Of a stretch of 24,541 nucleotides of DNA, positions 8,619-16,200 are shown in pieces. The translations under genes and the position numbers were made by a program. The stretch is from an uncultured Rubellimicrobium sp. (GTDB lineage: Bacteria > Pseudomonadota > Alphaproteobacteria > Rhodobacterales > Rhodobacteraceae): positions 1 to 24,541 of the forward strand of contig CADCUU010000300.1 of the NCBI GenBank assembly GCA_902805995.1, written 5' to 3'. The notes under the pieces were generated by a model that was not told where the DNA came from, ran no database searches, and saw nothing but the letters and a program-made list of their open reading frames with translations. Numbering within the stretch: position 1 is the first letter of the stretch; the number at the start of each line of letters is the position of its first letter.

Positions 8619-9211
8619 TCGCGGCGCAGAGCGAGGGGGGAGCGGGGGCGCCGCTCCTCCTCACCTTTCACGGCACCGGAGGAAACGAGCGGCAGTTCCA
8701 CGAGCTTGGGCAGGTGCTCCTGCCCGGCGCGCATGTCGTGAGCCCGCGCGGGGATGTGAGCGAGCACGGCGCGCTGCGCTTCTTTCGCCGGACGGGCGAG
8801 GGCGTCTACGACATGGAGGACCTCGCACGGCGGACGGCGGCGATGGGCGACTTCGTGGCGGAGGAGATCGCGCGGACCGGGGCCCGCCGCGTCGTGGGCT
8901 TGGGCTATTCGAACGGGGCGAACATCCTGGCCTCCGTGATGTTCGCGCGGCCGGAGCTGTTCACCGATGCGGTGCTGCTCCATCCGCTGATCCCCTTTGT
9001 GCCGCCGCCCCAGCCGGGGTTGGCGGGGCGGCGCGTGCTGATCACCGCGGGGCGGCAGGACCCGATCTGTCCCGCACCGCTGACCCAGGCCCTCGCAGGG
9101 TGGCTGGAGGGCCAAAGGGCGGAGGTGGCGCTGCACTGGCATCCCGGCGGGCACGACGTGGCCCGGACGGAGTGGGAGGCGGTGCAGGGATTCTTGGAGC
9201 CCGTAGCCTGA
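8615..9211 (+). CDS. alpha/beta-hydrolase, phospholipase/carboxylesterase family (MhqD type)
   Basis: Small cytosolic serine esterase of the carboxylesterase/phospholipase family (198 residues, normal length). It shows the oxyanion-loop HGTGGNE (19-25), the nucleophile elbow GYSNG with Ser99, the acid Asp149 in GRQDPICP and His180 in PGGHDV, a complete triad. The start is GTG at 8615, overlapping the upstream TGA (GTGA), so translation is probably coupled to the dioxygenase gene. In Bacillus the homologous MhqD carboxylesterase is co-regulated with the MhqO dioxygenase in quinone stress; the same pairing here supports a joint role, perhaps hydrolysing the ring-cleavage or conjugate product. 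The precise substrate is unknown. Confidence 0.88.
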   Translation: MIAAQSEGGAGAPLLLTFHGTGGNERQFHELGQVLLPGAHVVSPRGDVSEHGALRFFRRTGEGVYDMEDLARRTAAMGDFVAEEIARTGARRVVGLGYSNGANILASVMFARPELFTDAVLLHPLIPFVPPPQPGLAGRRVLITAGRQDPICPAPLTQALAGWLEGQRAEVALHWHPGGHDVARTEWEAVQGFLEPVA

Positions 9212-9245
9212 CGGGCGGACCTGAAGCAGGGGTGGACGCAGGCGT

Positions 9246-9269
9246 GGCAGGGGCGAGATTTCCCCTGCC
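9246..9269. terminator. hairpin between convergent esterase and beta-galactosidase genes
   Basis: Perfect 8-bp stem GGCAGGGG (9246-9253) / CCCCTGCC (9262-9269) with an 8-nt loop. It lacks a T run, so it may be a weak or rho-assisted end for the esterase unit. The remaining 9212-9383 gap holds nothing else that I can support. Confidence 0.45.
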
Positions 9270-9383
9270 TCGCCGGGTTGGCGGCCCGGGGACAGGATTA
9301 CCATCGCAGGAAGGGCTAAGGGGTTGATGACGGCTGGCCACAAAGGACGACCAGACCGCATCCAGCCCGGTCGGACTCCGGCC

Positions 9384-11315
9384 CTACCGCTCCTCCCAAT
9401 GGACCCCGGCCGGGGGAATCGTGGCGCCGTGCCACTTCTGAGGCTCGGGCGCGTAGTTGAAGACGAAGCGGTGGCGGGCGGTGTCCCGCACCCGCAGCCC
9501 ATCGGGAAGGTCGAGCGTGGGGACGCCCGCCTCGGCGCAGAGGGCCCGGAGGATGCGGTCGAAGCTCGGGTCGTCGGGCCAGCCGGCCAGGTAGCGGACA
9601 GGCCCCTGCCCCACCAGCGCGGGCCGTCCGTTGGCGGTGCGGAGCGTGGCGGGGGCGGTGCCTTCCAGATGCTCGAACCAGTGGACGAAGCGGCTGCCGT
9701 CCTCCAGCCAGACCTCGGCCCCGGGGGGCAGGCTTTCGGCGAGGGTGACGGAGGTGTCGCAGCCGGGGAGGTCGGGGCCGAGGGGCACGCGGATCGCGAG
9801 GTCGGCGGTCTTGGTGTCGGTGCGCGGGCCCAGGAGGGCGATGCCGTCGAAGGCGGCCAGCGCGGCGCGGAACGGCTCCCGCAGGCGCATCAGGCCGGGG
9901 GCGAGCACGACCTTGTAGCCGGACAGATCGGCGGTGTCGGGCGGCAGGATGTCCACGGACAGGCCTGCGCGGCGAAAGGCGCGGTAAGCAGAGAAAGCGA
10001 GGCGGAAGGCGTCGAAGTCGCGGCCCTGGGGCTGCACGTCCCAGGCCCAGGCGGATTCGTAGTCGAAGACGAGCGCGACGGGGGCCTGCACGGGGTCGAT
10101 GGAGCTCATGGACTCCAGCTCGCGCGCGACCTCGCCCGCCTCGTGGAAGGCCGGGGCCGGGGCGGAATCGGGGCGCAGGAGGCCCGCGTGCATCTGCTCC
10201 TGCGCCTGGGGGAACTGGCGCCAGCGGAAGTAGCTGACCACCTCGGCCCCGTGGGCGAACGCCTCCCAGGTCCAGAGGCGGACCATCCCGGGGAGTGGCG
10301 CGGGGTTCCAGGGGGCCCAGTTCACGGGGCCGGGCTGCTGCTCCATGACCCACCAGCGGCCCGCTGACGGTCCGCCGCCGCCGGGGCCGTAGCCGCCGAC
10401 CGCGCGGTAGAGGTCGTGGTGGAAGGCCTGGTTGTCGGGGTCGCCTTGGCGGAGGAAGCGGGCCTTGCGTTCGGGCGTGTTCTCCAGCCGGTCGCTGAGG
10501 AAGCCGATGGGGTAGCTGTCCCACGACGCCGCATCGAGGTCCGCGCCCACGGCGAAATGGTCGAAGTCGGTGATCCGGCCCATGTAGTTGTGCAGGATCG
10601 GCGCGGCGGACTGGCGGCGGATCTCCTCCACCTGAACGCGGTTGAACTCCACTACCATGTCGGAGGCGAAGCGGCGGAAGGCGAGGCTCAGGGCCGGGTT
10701 CGCCTCGGTGACGGTGAGGTTGGGGAGGTCCACCTCGGCCCAGTCCGACACCTCCATGGACCAGAAGACGTTGCCATGGGCGCGGTTCATGGCCTCCGGG
10801 CTCTGGTAGCGCTGGGCGAGCCATTCGCGGAACGCGCGGCGGGCGGAGTCGGAGTAGCTCAGGGTCGTGTCGTGGCAGGCGTATTCGTTGTCCGTCTGCC
10901 ATGCGCCCAAAGCGGGGTGGCGGCCGTAGCGTTCAGCCAAGGTGCGCACGATCCGGCGGCATTCCTCGCGGTAGCCACTATGCGAGAAGTCGTAGTGGCG
11001 GCGGGAGCCGAACTTGCGGGGGTTGCCCTCGCGGTCCACCGGCAGCATGTCGGGCATCCGGTCCACGAGCCAGCGCGGCGGCGTCGCCGTGGGCGTGCCG
11101 AGAACGACCTTGAGGCCCGCGCCCCCCAGCACGTCGAAGGCACGGTCGAGCCAGTCGAAGGTGAGACGGCCCGGCGAAGGCTCCAGCCGCGACCAGGCGA
11201 ATTCGCCGATGCGGACCCAGGACAGGCCCAGATCGGCCATGCGGCGGGCGTCCTCGGCCCAGAGGGATTCGTCCCAGTGCTCCGGGTAGTAGCAGACGCC
11301 GAGGGCGCGTGTCAT
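9384..11315 (-). CDS. beta-galactosidase, glycoside hydrolase family 42
   Basis: GH42 enzyme releasing terminal beta-D-galactose from galactosides. The 643 residues include the TIM-barrel start (GVCYYPEHWDESLWAED), the acid/base Glu144 in WQTDNEYACH, the nucleophile Glu325 in WWVMEQQPGP, then the class I glutamine amidotransferase-like trimerisation domain (about 390-590) and a short beta domain ending FNYAPEPQKW. There is no signal peptide, so it is intracellular and needs imported galactosides. GAGAGG precedes the ATG at 11315. It is the last gene of the galactose operon, 22 bp after the lactonase, and would feed free galactose to the dehydrogenase encoded upstream. The natural oligosaccharide (lactose, galactooligosaccharide, arabinogalactan fragments) is not determined by sequence. 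Confidence 0.93.
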   Translation of the reverse strand: MTRALGVCYYPEHWDESLWAEDARRMADLGLSWVRIGEFAWSRLEPSPGRLTFDWLDRAFDVLGGAGLKVVLGTPTATPPRWLVDRMPDMLPVDREGNPRKFGSRRHYDFSHSGYREECRRIVRTLAERYGRHPALGAWQTDNEYACHDTTLSYSDSARRAFREWLAQRYQSPEAMNRAHGNVFWSMEVSDWAEVDLPNLTVTEANPALSLAFRRFASDMVVEFNRVQVEEIRRQSAAPILHNYMGRITDFDHFAVGADLDAASWDSYPIGFLSDRLENTPERKARFLRQGDPDNQAFHHDLYRAVGGYGPGGGGPSAGRWWVMEQQPGPVNWAPWNPAPLPGMVRLWTWEAFAHGAEVVSYFRWRQFPQAQEQMHAGLLRPDSAPAPAFHEAGEVARELESMSSIDPVQAPVALVFDYESAWAWDVQPQGRDFDAFRLAFSAYRAFRRAGLSVDILPPDTADLSGYKVVLAPGLMRLREPFRAALAAFDGIALLGPRTDTKTADLAIRVPLGPDLPGCDTSVTLAESLPPGAEVWLEDGSRFVHWFEHLEGTAPATLRTANGRPALVGQGPVRYLAGWPDDPSFDRILRALCAEAGVPTLDLPDGLRVRDTARHRFVFNYAPEPQKWHGATIPPAGVHWEER

Positions 11316-11337
11316 GGGCGGCCTCTCGGCGAAAGGG

Positions 11338-12189
11338 TCACAGGATCACCCGGGGCTCGGGCAGGCCGCGGAAGCCGGTGTCGATGGCGAAGGTGCGGCC
11401 CGAGTCTGGGGCCGTGGCCAGATCCGACTGCGGGATGCCTGCGGCGGCGGAGGTGACGTAGAGGGTGGAGAAATCCTCGCCGCCCCAGGCGGGGCAGGTG
11501 CTCTGGCTGGCGGGGACGTGGAACTCGGCGATCTGCTTGCCGTCGGGGCCGAAGCCCGCGACCTTGCCCGCGCCCCAGAAGGCGATCCAGATGTTCCCCT
11601 CCGCGTCGAAGACCGCGCCGTCGGGGTTGAGGTCGGTGCCCCGGAAATCGACATGGACGGATGGTTCGCCCACCGGGAAGCCGTCGGCGTCCGCGAGGGG
11701 CTGGCGCCAGACGACCTGCTCCTCCGTGTCGGTCCAGCAGGCGTAGCCCGCGCCGGAGAAGCAGATGGCGTTGGGGATCGTCACGCGGGGAACGACCTTG
11801 TGGACGCGGCCCTGCCAGTAGCGCCAGATCGCGCCGGCCTCCCGTTCGGATTTCAGGCTCATGGTGCCGATCCAGAAGCCGCCCCAGGGATCGGCCCTGC
11901 CATCGTTGGACCGGACCGTGGGGTTGTCCTCCGCAAGGCCTGCGACCTTCTCGCTCGCGCCGGTGGTGAGGTCGAAGCGCAGGAGCGCGCCCTTTTGCGC
12001 CATCAGCACCGTGTCGCGGTCGATCCACCCGGCGGCGGAGGAGAGTTCCGGCAGGCGGAAGCGGCGATGGGGCGTGTGGAAGGTCCGGCCCAGGATGTCG
12101 AACCACAGAAGCTCCCCCCGCTCGGGGTGCCAGAGCGGCCCTTCGCCCAAGAGGCAGATGCTCTCGTCGTGGATGCGGGCGTCGCTCAT
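11338..12189 (-). CDS. SMP-30/gluconolactonase-family sugar lactonase
   Basis: Six-bladed beta-propeller lactonase of the SMP-30/LRE family (283 residues), here most likely hydrolysing D-galactono-lactone to galactonate. The predicted metal ligands are all present: Glu16 in LGEGPLW, Asn140 in TIPNAICF and Asp190 in LNPDGAVFD, with substrate-side Asn95 in [10 protein letters not shown]. No export signal. It starts with ATG at 12189, overlapping the dgoA stop as ATGA, so it is translationally coupled to the aldolase. Placement between an SDR dehydrogenase/DgoK/DgoA set and a beta-galactosidase supports galactonolactone over gluconolactone or L-arabinonolactone, though the family is promiscuous and sequence alone cannot separate these. 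Confidence 0.9.
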   Translation of the reverse strand: MSDARIHDESICLLGEGPLWHPERGELLWFDILGRTFHTPHRRFRLPELSSAAGWIDRDTVLMAQKGALLRFDLTTGASEKVAGLAEDNPTVRSNDGRADPWGGFWIGTMSLKSEREAGAIWRYWQGRVHKVVPRVTIPNAICFSGAGYACWTDTEEQVVWRQPLADADGFPVGEPSVHVDFRGTDLNPDGAVFDAEGNIWIAFWGAGKVAGFGPDGKQIAEFHVPASQSTCPAWGGEDFSTLYVTSAAAGIPQSDLATAPDSGRTFAIDTGFRGLPEPRVIL

Positions 12190-12821
12190 GCTTCGGCCCG
12201 CGCGGGCTGGGGGTCGGTCGTGCCCGCGGCGGCGTCATAGGCCGCTACGATGTGCCGCGCCCGTTCGCTGATCTCCTCCACCGACCGACCCGGCGTGTAG
12301 AGCGCGGTGCCGATGCCGAAGCCGTCGGCGCTGGCCTTGATCCAGGCCGCGAAGTTGTCAGGGCCCGCGCCGCCCACGGCATAGACGCGCGTGCCTTTGG
12401 GCAGAACGGCGCGGATCGCCTTGAGCCCGTCGGGGCCCAGAAGGCTGCCGGGGAAGATCTTGAGGCCCGTGGCCCCGGCCTTGAGCGCCGCGAAGCATTC
12501 GGTGGGGGTCATCACGCCGGGCCAGCTTTCCATGCCTGCGGCGGCGGTGGCGCGGATGACCTCCGGGTCGCAGTTGGGCGACACGATCAGGCGGCCGCCG
12601 GCCTGCTGCACACGGCCCACATCCTCGACGTTGAGGACGGTGCCCGCGCCGATCAGGGCCCGGTCCCCGAACTCCCGCGCCATGGCGCCGATGGAGGCGA
12701 AGGGGTCGGGGGAGTTGAGCGGCACCTCTATGCTGGTGATGCCCGCGTCGATCAGGGCCGCGCAGGCGGGGACGGCCTCGGCGGGGGTGATGCCCCGCAG
12801 GATGGCGATGATGGGTCTCAT
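12186..12821 (-). CDS. dgoA: 2-dehydro-3-deoxy-6-phosphogalactonate aldolase
   Basis: Class I aldolase splitting 2-keto-3-deoxy-6-phosphogalactonate into pyruvate and glyceraldehyde 3-phosphate. The 211 residues form a KDPG-aldolase-type barrel: IAILRGITP (5-13), the catalytic-site Glu32 in [14 protein letters not shown] (58-63), SPNCDPEV (81-88) and the Schiff-base Lys121 in GLKIFPGS, then [10 protein letters not shown]. The LNSP segment after Glu32 is shared with Escherichia coli DgoA and distinguishes it from Eda-type KDPG aldolases. GGAGGAGAA precedes the ATG, which overlaps the dgoK stop (ATGA at 12818-12821). The adjacent kinase confirms the galactonate branch. Confidence in the KDPGal assignment is high. 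Confidence 0.95.
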   Translation of the reverse strand: MRPIIAILRGITPAEAVPACAALIDAGITSIEVPLNSPDPFASIGAMAREFGDRALIGAGTVLNVEDVGRVQQAGGRLIVSPNCDPEVIRATAAAGMESWPGVMTPTECFAALKAGATGLKIFPGSLLGPDGLKAIRAVLPKGTRVYAVGGAGPDNFAAWIKASADGFGIGTALYTPGRSVEEISERARHIVAAYDAAAGTTDPQPARAEA

Positions 12822-13807
12822 TGGGTTCTCCTCCAGGCGGCGACGAGGCCCGCGAGCGCGGCGGCCTCGGCGTCGGCGGTCTCAAGGGGGACGCCCTGCG
12901 CGCCCAGTGCGGCCTTCCAGGTCCGTGCGAGCTCCCCCGCGCCGAGGAGGCAGACGCGCTGCCCTAGCCACCAGCCCTTGGCGCTCGCGAGGTCGGTCCC
13001 GATCAGGAGGCACGACAGGCGGGCGCGGGCCGCCTCGGGGCGGAGGCCGCGCAGGAGCGATTCGGCGCGCAGCGAGAAGAGGCGGGCGGCCAGGGCCTCG
13101 GGCCGGGACAGGCCGTCGGCGACGCCCGCGAGGAAGGCCTCCTCGTCCCAGCCCTCGGTCGTGACGCTGTGGCGAAGGACGGTGTGGCCCGACAGCGCGG
13201 CGAAGAGCTCCCCCGTGAGGGAGGTGCGAAAGCCTACGACCTCGCCCGCGCTGACCTGGATCCATTTGGGATGGGTCCCGGGCAAAAGGAGCGCGCCGTC
13301 CCAGCCGGGATTCTGCGCGAGGAAGCCCGCGACCTTGGTTTCCTCGCCCCGCATCACGTCGGCGGGGTCGGACTGGGACAGGCCGGGGATGATGCCGACC
13401 GCGAGGTCGGGGCCCGAGGGCGCGCGGGTGAGCCCCTCGGGCAGCGGCGGGCAGGGGACGGGGGCGTAGGGCGCCTCGATCCAGCCCTGGCGGGCGCCGA
13501 CCATGCCGCAGGCGATGATGCGAAGGGGGCTGCCGGTGCGTCCCACCGATCGTGCCGCCGTCCAGTTGCCAACCAACTCGCGCAGGGCGGGCTCGAACTC
13601 CTCGCGCGAGAGCTTGCCCATGCCCTTGTCCGACCCGGCCTCGGCCAGCACGGTCCCGTCCGCTCGCATGGCCCAGGCGCGAAGATTCGAGGTGCCCCAG
13701 TCGACGGCGATCCAGTCGGGGACGATCGCTCCGGGGGAGGTCCGGCCTGCGTCGAGGGGGCCTGCGTCGGGCTGGTCTGCGTCAGGCCGGTCGGGGGTCT
13801 CGGTCAT
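12818..13807 (-). CDS. dgoK: 2-dehydro-3-deoxygalactonokinase
   Basis: ATP-dependent kinase phosphorylating 2-keto-3-deoxygalactonate at C6. The 329-residue product has the DgoK phosphate-binding start [14 protein letters not shown] (about 31-44), SDKGMGKL (59-66), [13 protein letters not shown], the central [10 protein letters not shown] and a C-terminal [13 protein letters not shown] / LLGAGELAR block. The family is usually near 300 residues; this one carries about 28 extra N-terminal residues rich in Asp, Pro and Gly made of imperfect repeats ([13 protein letters not shown]). The ATG at 13807 is chosen because GAGGACAGG lies before it; a much longer in-frame reading (to 13954) has no such support. 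A later start close to VPDWIAVDW would need a non-standard codon. It is followed by dgoA with an ATGA overlap. Confidence 0.92.
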   Translation of the reverse strand: MTETPDRPDADQPDAGPLDAGRTSPGAIVPDWIAVDWGTSNLRAWAMRADGTVLAEAGSDKGMGKLSREEFEPALRELVGNWTAARSVGRTGSPLRIIACGMVGARQGWIEAPYAPVPCPPLPEGLTRAPSGPDLAVGIIPGLSQSDPADVMRGEETKVAGFLAQNPGWDGALLLPGTHPKWIQVSAGEVVGFRTSLTGELFAALSGHTVLRHSVTTEGWDEEAFLAGVADGLSRPEALAARLFSLRAESLLRGLRPEAARARLSCLLIGTDLASAKGWWLGQRVCLLGAGELARTWKAALGAQGVPLETADAEAAALAGLVAAWRRTQ

Positions 13808-13928
13808 CCTGTCCTCGTCGTCTTGCTGGCGCGGGATATCCTGCGGGGCGATGGCGGCGTGGGCAAGCCTCGCGCGGGTGCCCGCCTCTGGGGGATGCCC
13901 GGCCGGGCTGCCCCTGCGCGGCGGCCCC

Positions 13929-14690
13929 TCATCCGAAGGCCACGATCCCGGCATCGACCGCGAGCACCTGTCCCGTGATCATGCGGCTCGCGCCGGAGGC
14001 GAGGAAGAGCGAGGGGCCGACCATGTCCGAAGGAACGATCTCGACGGGGAGGGCCTGCCGCTTCTGGAACTCGCCATAGACCTCGGGCGTGGCCCAGAGC
14101 CGGCGCTGCTTCTCGGTGAGAACCCAGCCCGGGGCGATGGCGTTCACGCGGATGCCGCGCGGCCCGAAGGCGCGGGCGAGGGAGCGCGTCAGGCCCACGA
14201 TCCCGGCCTTGGCGGCGATGTAGGGGGCGAGGTCCGGCAGGCCGAGCTGGTTGCTGATGGAGGAAAAGCTGACGATGGCTCCGCCCTCCTCCATCCCCGC
14301 CGCCGCCTTGCGCGCGGCGAACATCACGGGCTTGAGGTTCACGGCGAGGGAGGCGTCCCAGTCGGCCTCGGTCAGCGTGGCCGCGTCGTGGCGCAGGTCG
14401 TTCGCGGCGTTGTTGACGAGCACGCGGATGGGCCCATGCGCCCGCGCCGCCTGATCCATCGCGGATTCGAGCGCGGAGATGTCGGTGATGTCGCAAGGGA
14501 GGAACAGGACGGGCGATCCGGTGCGCTCCGACACCTCGGAGGCGAAGTCTGCGGAGTCCTGGAGGTCCACGAAGGCCACACGCGCGCCTTGCGCGGCGAA
14601 GCCTTCGACCAGCGCCGCACCGATGCCGCTGCCCCCGCCGGTGACGAAGACCGAAGCGCCCTCGAGATCCGGGTATCGCGTGCCGTCCAT
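13929..14690 (-). CDS. SDR-family sugar dehydrogenase, probable D-galactose 1-dehydrogenase
   Basis: Classical short-chain dehydrogenase/reductase of 253 residues. The cofactor loop TGGGSGIG (17-24), Asp42 after the second strand (FVDLQ, favouring NAD), NNAAN (93-97), the catalytic Ser143/Ser144 region, and Tyr157/Lys161 in PYIAAK are all present, as is PGWVLTEKQ after the active site. Since the next genes are a lactonase, DgoK and DgoA, the fitting role is oxidation of D-galactose to galactonolactone, the entry step of the De Ley-Doudoroff route. L-arabinose or fucose dehydrogenase activity is an alternative, because these SDRs overlap in substrate. GGAGGGG precedes the ATG at 14690. It is first in the operon, and 121 bp without a gene separate it from dgoK. 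Confidence 0.85.
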   Translation of the reverse strand: MDGTRYPDLEGASVFVTGGGSGIGAALVEGFAAQGARVAFVDLQDSADFASEVSERTGSPVLFLPCDITDISALESAMDQAARAHGPIRVLVNNAANDLRHDAATLTEADWDASLAVNLKPVMFAARKAAAGMEEGGAIVSFSSISNQLGLPDLAPYIAAKAGIVGLTRSLARAFGPRGIRVNAIAPGWVLTEKQRRLWATPEVYGEFQKRQALPVEIVPSDMVGPSLFLASGASRMITGQVLAVDAGIVAFG

Positions 14691-14751
14691 GTCCCCTCCC
14701 CTGCGGTGCCGCGCCGACACTGTGGAGGCCGGACGCGGAAAGGCAAGGGGC

Positions 14752-14769
14752 CCGACCTTCAGCCGACCT
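14752..14769. repeat. direct repeat CCGACCT, 11-bp period
   Basis: CCGACCT occurs at 14752-14758 and 14763-14769, one helical turn apart, 62-79 bp upstream of the SDR start in the divergent promoter region. This is a possible activator or regulator site; it is short, so it may be chance. Confidence 0.3.
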
Positions 14770-14789
14770 CCGGCCATCCATCAGCCGGC

Positions 14790-14806
14790 GTGATGCCCGG
14801 CGTCAC
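14790..14806. promoter_or_regulatory. candidate operator palindrome of the galactose operon/MFS divergent promoter
   Basis: GTGATGCC-C-GGCGTCAC is a 17-bp palindrome with one mismatched pair (T14794/G14802), about midway in the 193-bp gap between the divergent SDR (start 14690) and MFS (start 14884) genes. Size and odd centre fit a dimeric regulator such as a GntR or LacI type, but no regulator gene is near enough to say which. Confidence 0.45.
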
Positions 14807-14883
14807 CCAAGGGACGGTTGACTACGGGGGAAGGCAGGCGCAGGGAGGCGGTCCGTGCCCTCTCGATCCGGTAGACCCTCGCC

Positions 14884-16128
14884 GTGCCCCAACGCGCCTC
14901 CCTGCTCACCCCCGTCCTCCTTGCCGGAAGCCTCGTGGTCCTTGTGGGCTTCGCGATCCGCGCGGCGTTCGGGGTGTTCCAGATCCCCGTGGCCGAGGAA
15001 TTCGGCTGGCCCCGGGCCGAGTTCTCGCTCGCCATCGCGATCCAGAACCTTGCCTGGGGGTTCGGGCAGCCGCTGTTCGGCGCGCTGGCGGAGAAGATCG
15101 GGGACCGCAAGGCGATCATCCTCGGCGCGATCTGCTACGCGGCGGGCCTTGTGCTGTCGGCGGGGGCGACGCTGCCGATCCAGCACCAGCTCTATGAGGT
15201 GCTGGTGGGCCTGGGGATCGCGGGGACAGGCTTCGGCGTGGTGCTCGCGGTCGTGGGGCGCGCGTCTTCGGCCGAGAACCGGTCCATGTCGCTGGCCATC
15301 GTCACGGCAGCCGGGTCGGCGGGACAGGTGGTGGGACCGCCAATGGCCGAAGGGCTCCTGGCGATGATGCCCTGGCAGGGGGTGTTCTTGTGCTTCGCGG
15401 GGCTGATCCTCGCGGTGCTCTTGGTGCTGCCTTGGATGCGCTCGCCCGCGCCTGCGTCGAAGGCGGAGCTGCAGGAAAGCATGGGGACGGTGGTGCTGGG
15501 CGCGCTGCGGGACCCGTCCTTCGCACTCATCTTCCTGGGCTTCTTCTCCTGCGGGTACCAACTGGCCTTTGTGACCGCGCATTTTCCGGCCTTTGTGGCC
15601 GAGGTCTGCGGGCCAATCATGCCCGGGGGCGTGCTGCATTCGCTGGGGATCACCACGACCAGCGCGCTGGGGGCGGTCGCGATCTCGATCATCGGGCTCG
15701 GCAACATCGCGGGCACGCTGACGGCGGGATGGCTGGGCAAGCGCTACACCAAGAAGTACCTCCTCGCCGGGATCTATACGGGGCGGACCATCGCCGCGGC
15801 CTGGTTCATCCTGACGCCGATGACACCCACGACCGTGCTCGTCTTCTCGGCGGTGATGGGGTCGCTGTGGCTCGCCACGGTGCCGCTGACCTCGGGCCTC
15901 GTCGCCCATCTCTATGGGCTGCGCTACATGGGAACCCTCTACGGCATCGTGTTCCTGAGCCATCAGCTCGGCGCGTTCATGGGCGTGTGGCTGGGCGGGC
16001 GGCTGTATGACGCCTACGGGAGCTATGACGCGGTGTGGTGGATCGGCGTGGGCGTCGGGGCCTTCAGCGCGGTCGTGCACCTGCCGATCCGGGAGAACAT
16101 GCCCCGGCGGGAGCCTGTTCCGGCGTAA
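14884..16128 (+). CDS. MFS transporter
   Basis: Twelve-helix major facilitator superfamily permease (414 residues), inner membrane. TM1 begins within ten residues of the start (LLTPVLLAGSLVVLVGFAIRAAF). The loop 2-3 signature is GALAEKIGDRKAI, and the second half repeats a similar loop (AGWLGKRYTKKYLLAG). The overall look is of the monocarboxylate/oxalate-formate-like MFS group, not of a lactose permease. The GTG at 14884 is the only sensible start: an in-frame TAG lies at 14872-14874 and no Shine-Dalgarno is visible, so translation may be leaderless. It is divergent from the galactose operon across a shared 193-bp region, so uptake of galactonate, galactose or a galactoside is a reasonable guess, not a demonstration. 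Confidence 0.87.
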   Translation: MPQRASLLTPVLLAGSLVVLVGFAIRAAFGVFQIPVAEEFGWPRAEFSLAIAIQNLAWGFGQPLFGALAEKIGDRKAIILGAICYAAGLVLSAGATLPIQHQLYEVLVGLGIAGTGFGVVLAVVGRASSAENRSMSLAIVTAAGSAGQVVGPPMAEGLLAMMPWQGVFLCFAGLILAVLLVLPWMRSPAPASKAELQESMGTVVLGALRDPSFALIFLGFFSCGYQLAFVTAHFPAFVAEVCGPIMPGGVLHSLGITTTSALGAVAISIIGLGNIAGTLTAGWLGKRYTKKYLLAGIYTGRTIAAAWFILTPMTPTTVLVFSAVMGSLWLATVPLTSGLVAHLYGLRYMGTLYGIVFLSHQLGAFMGVWLGGRLYDAYGSYDAVWWIGVGVGAFSAVVHLPIRENMPRREPVPA

Positions 16129-16130
16129 GG

Positions 16131-16162
16131 TGCGTGCTCGCACGCAGCGCGTGGCGCTTTTC
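16131..16162 (+). terminator. hairpin terminator after the MFS gene
   Basis: TGCGTG (16131-16136) / CACGCA (16141-16146) with a CTCG tetraloop, followed by a second stem AGCGC (16146-16150) / GCGCT (16154-16158) and TTTTC. It lies 2 bp past the MFS stop and before a convergent gene. Confidence 0.65.
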
Positions 16163-16200
16163 AAGGTGACAAGGCCGAGCAGTGCGTGCGGGCTCGCGCC

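Noticed and set aside
9316..10902. 528-codon minus-strand frame inside the beta-galactosidase
   Set aside because: It is an alternative frame of the GH42 gene, extremely Arg/Pro-rich, whereas the GH42 frame has complete active-site motifs.
14803..16164. 453-codon minus-strand frame opposite the MFS gene
   Set aside because: Antisense shadow full of His, Arg and Gln; the plus strand encodes a clear 12-helix transporter.
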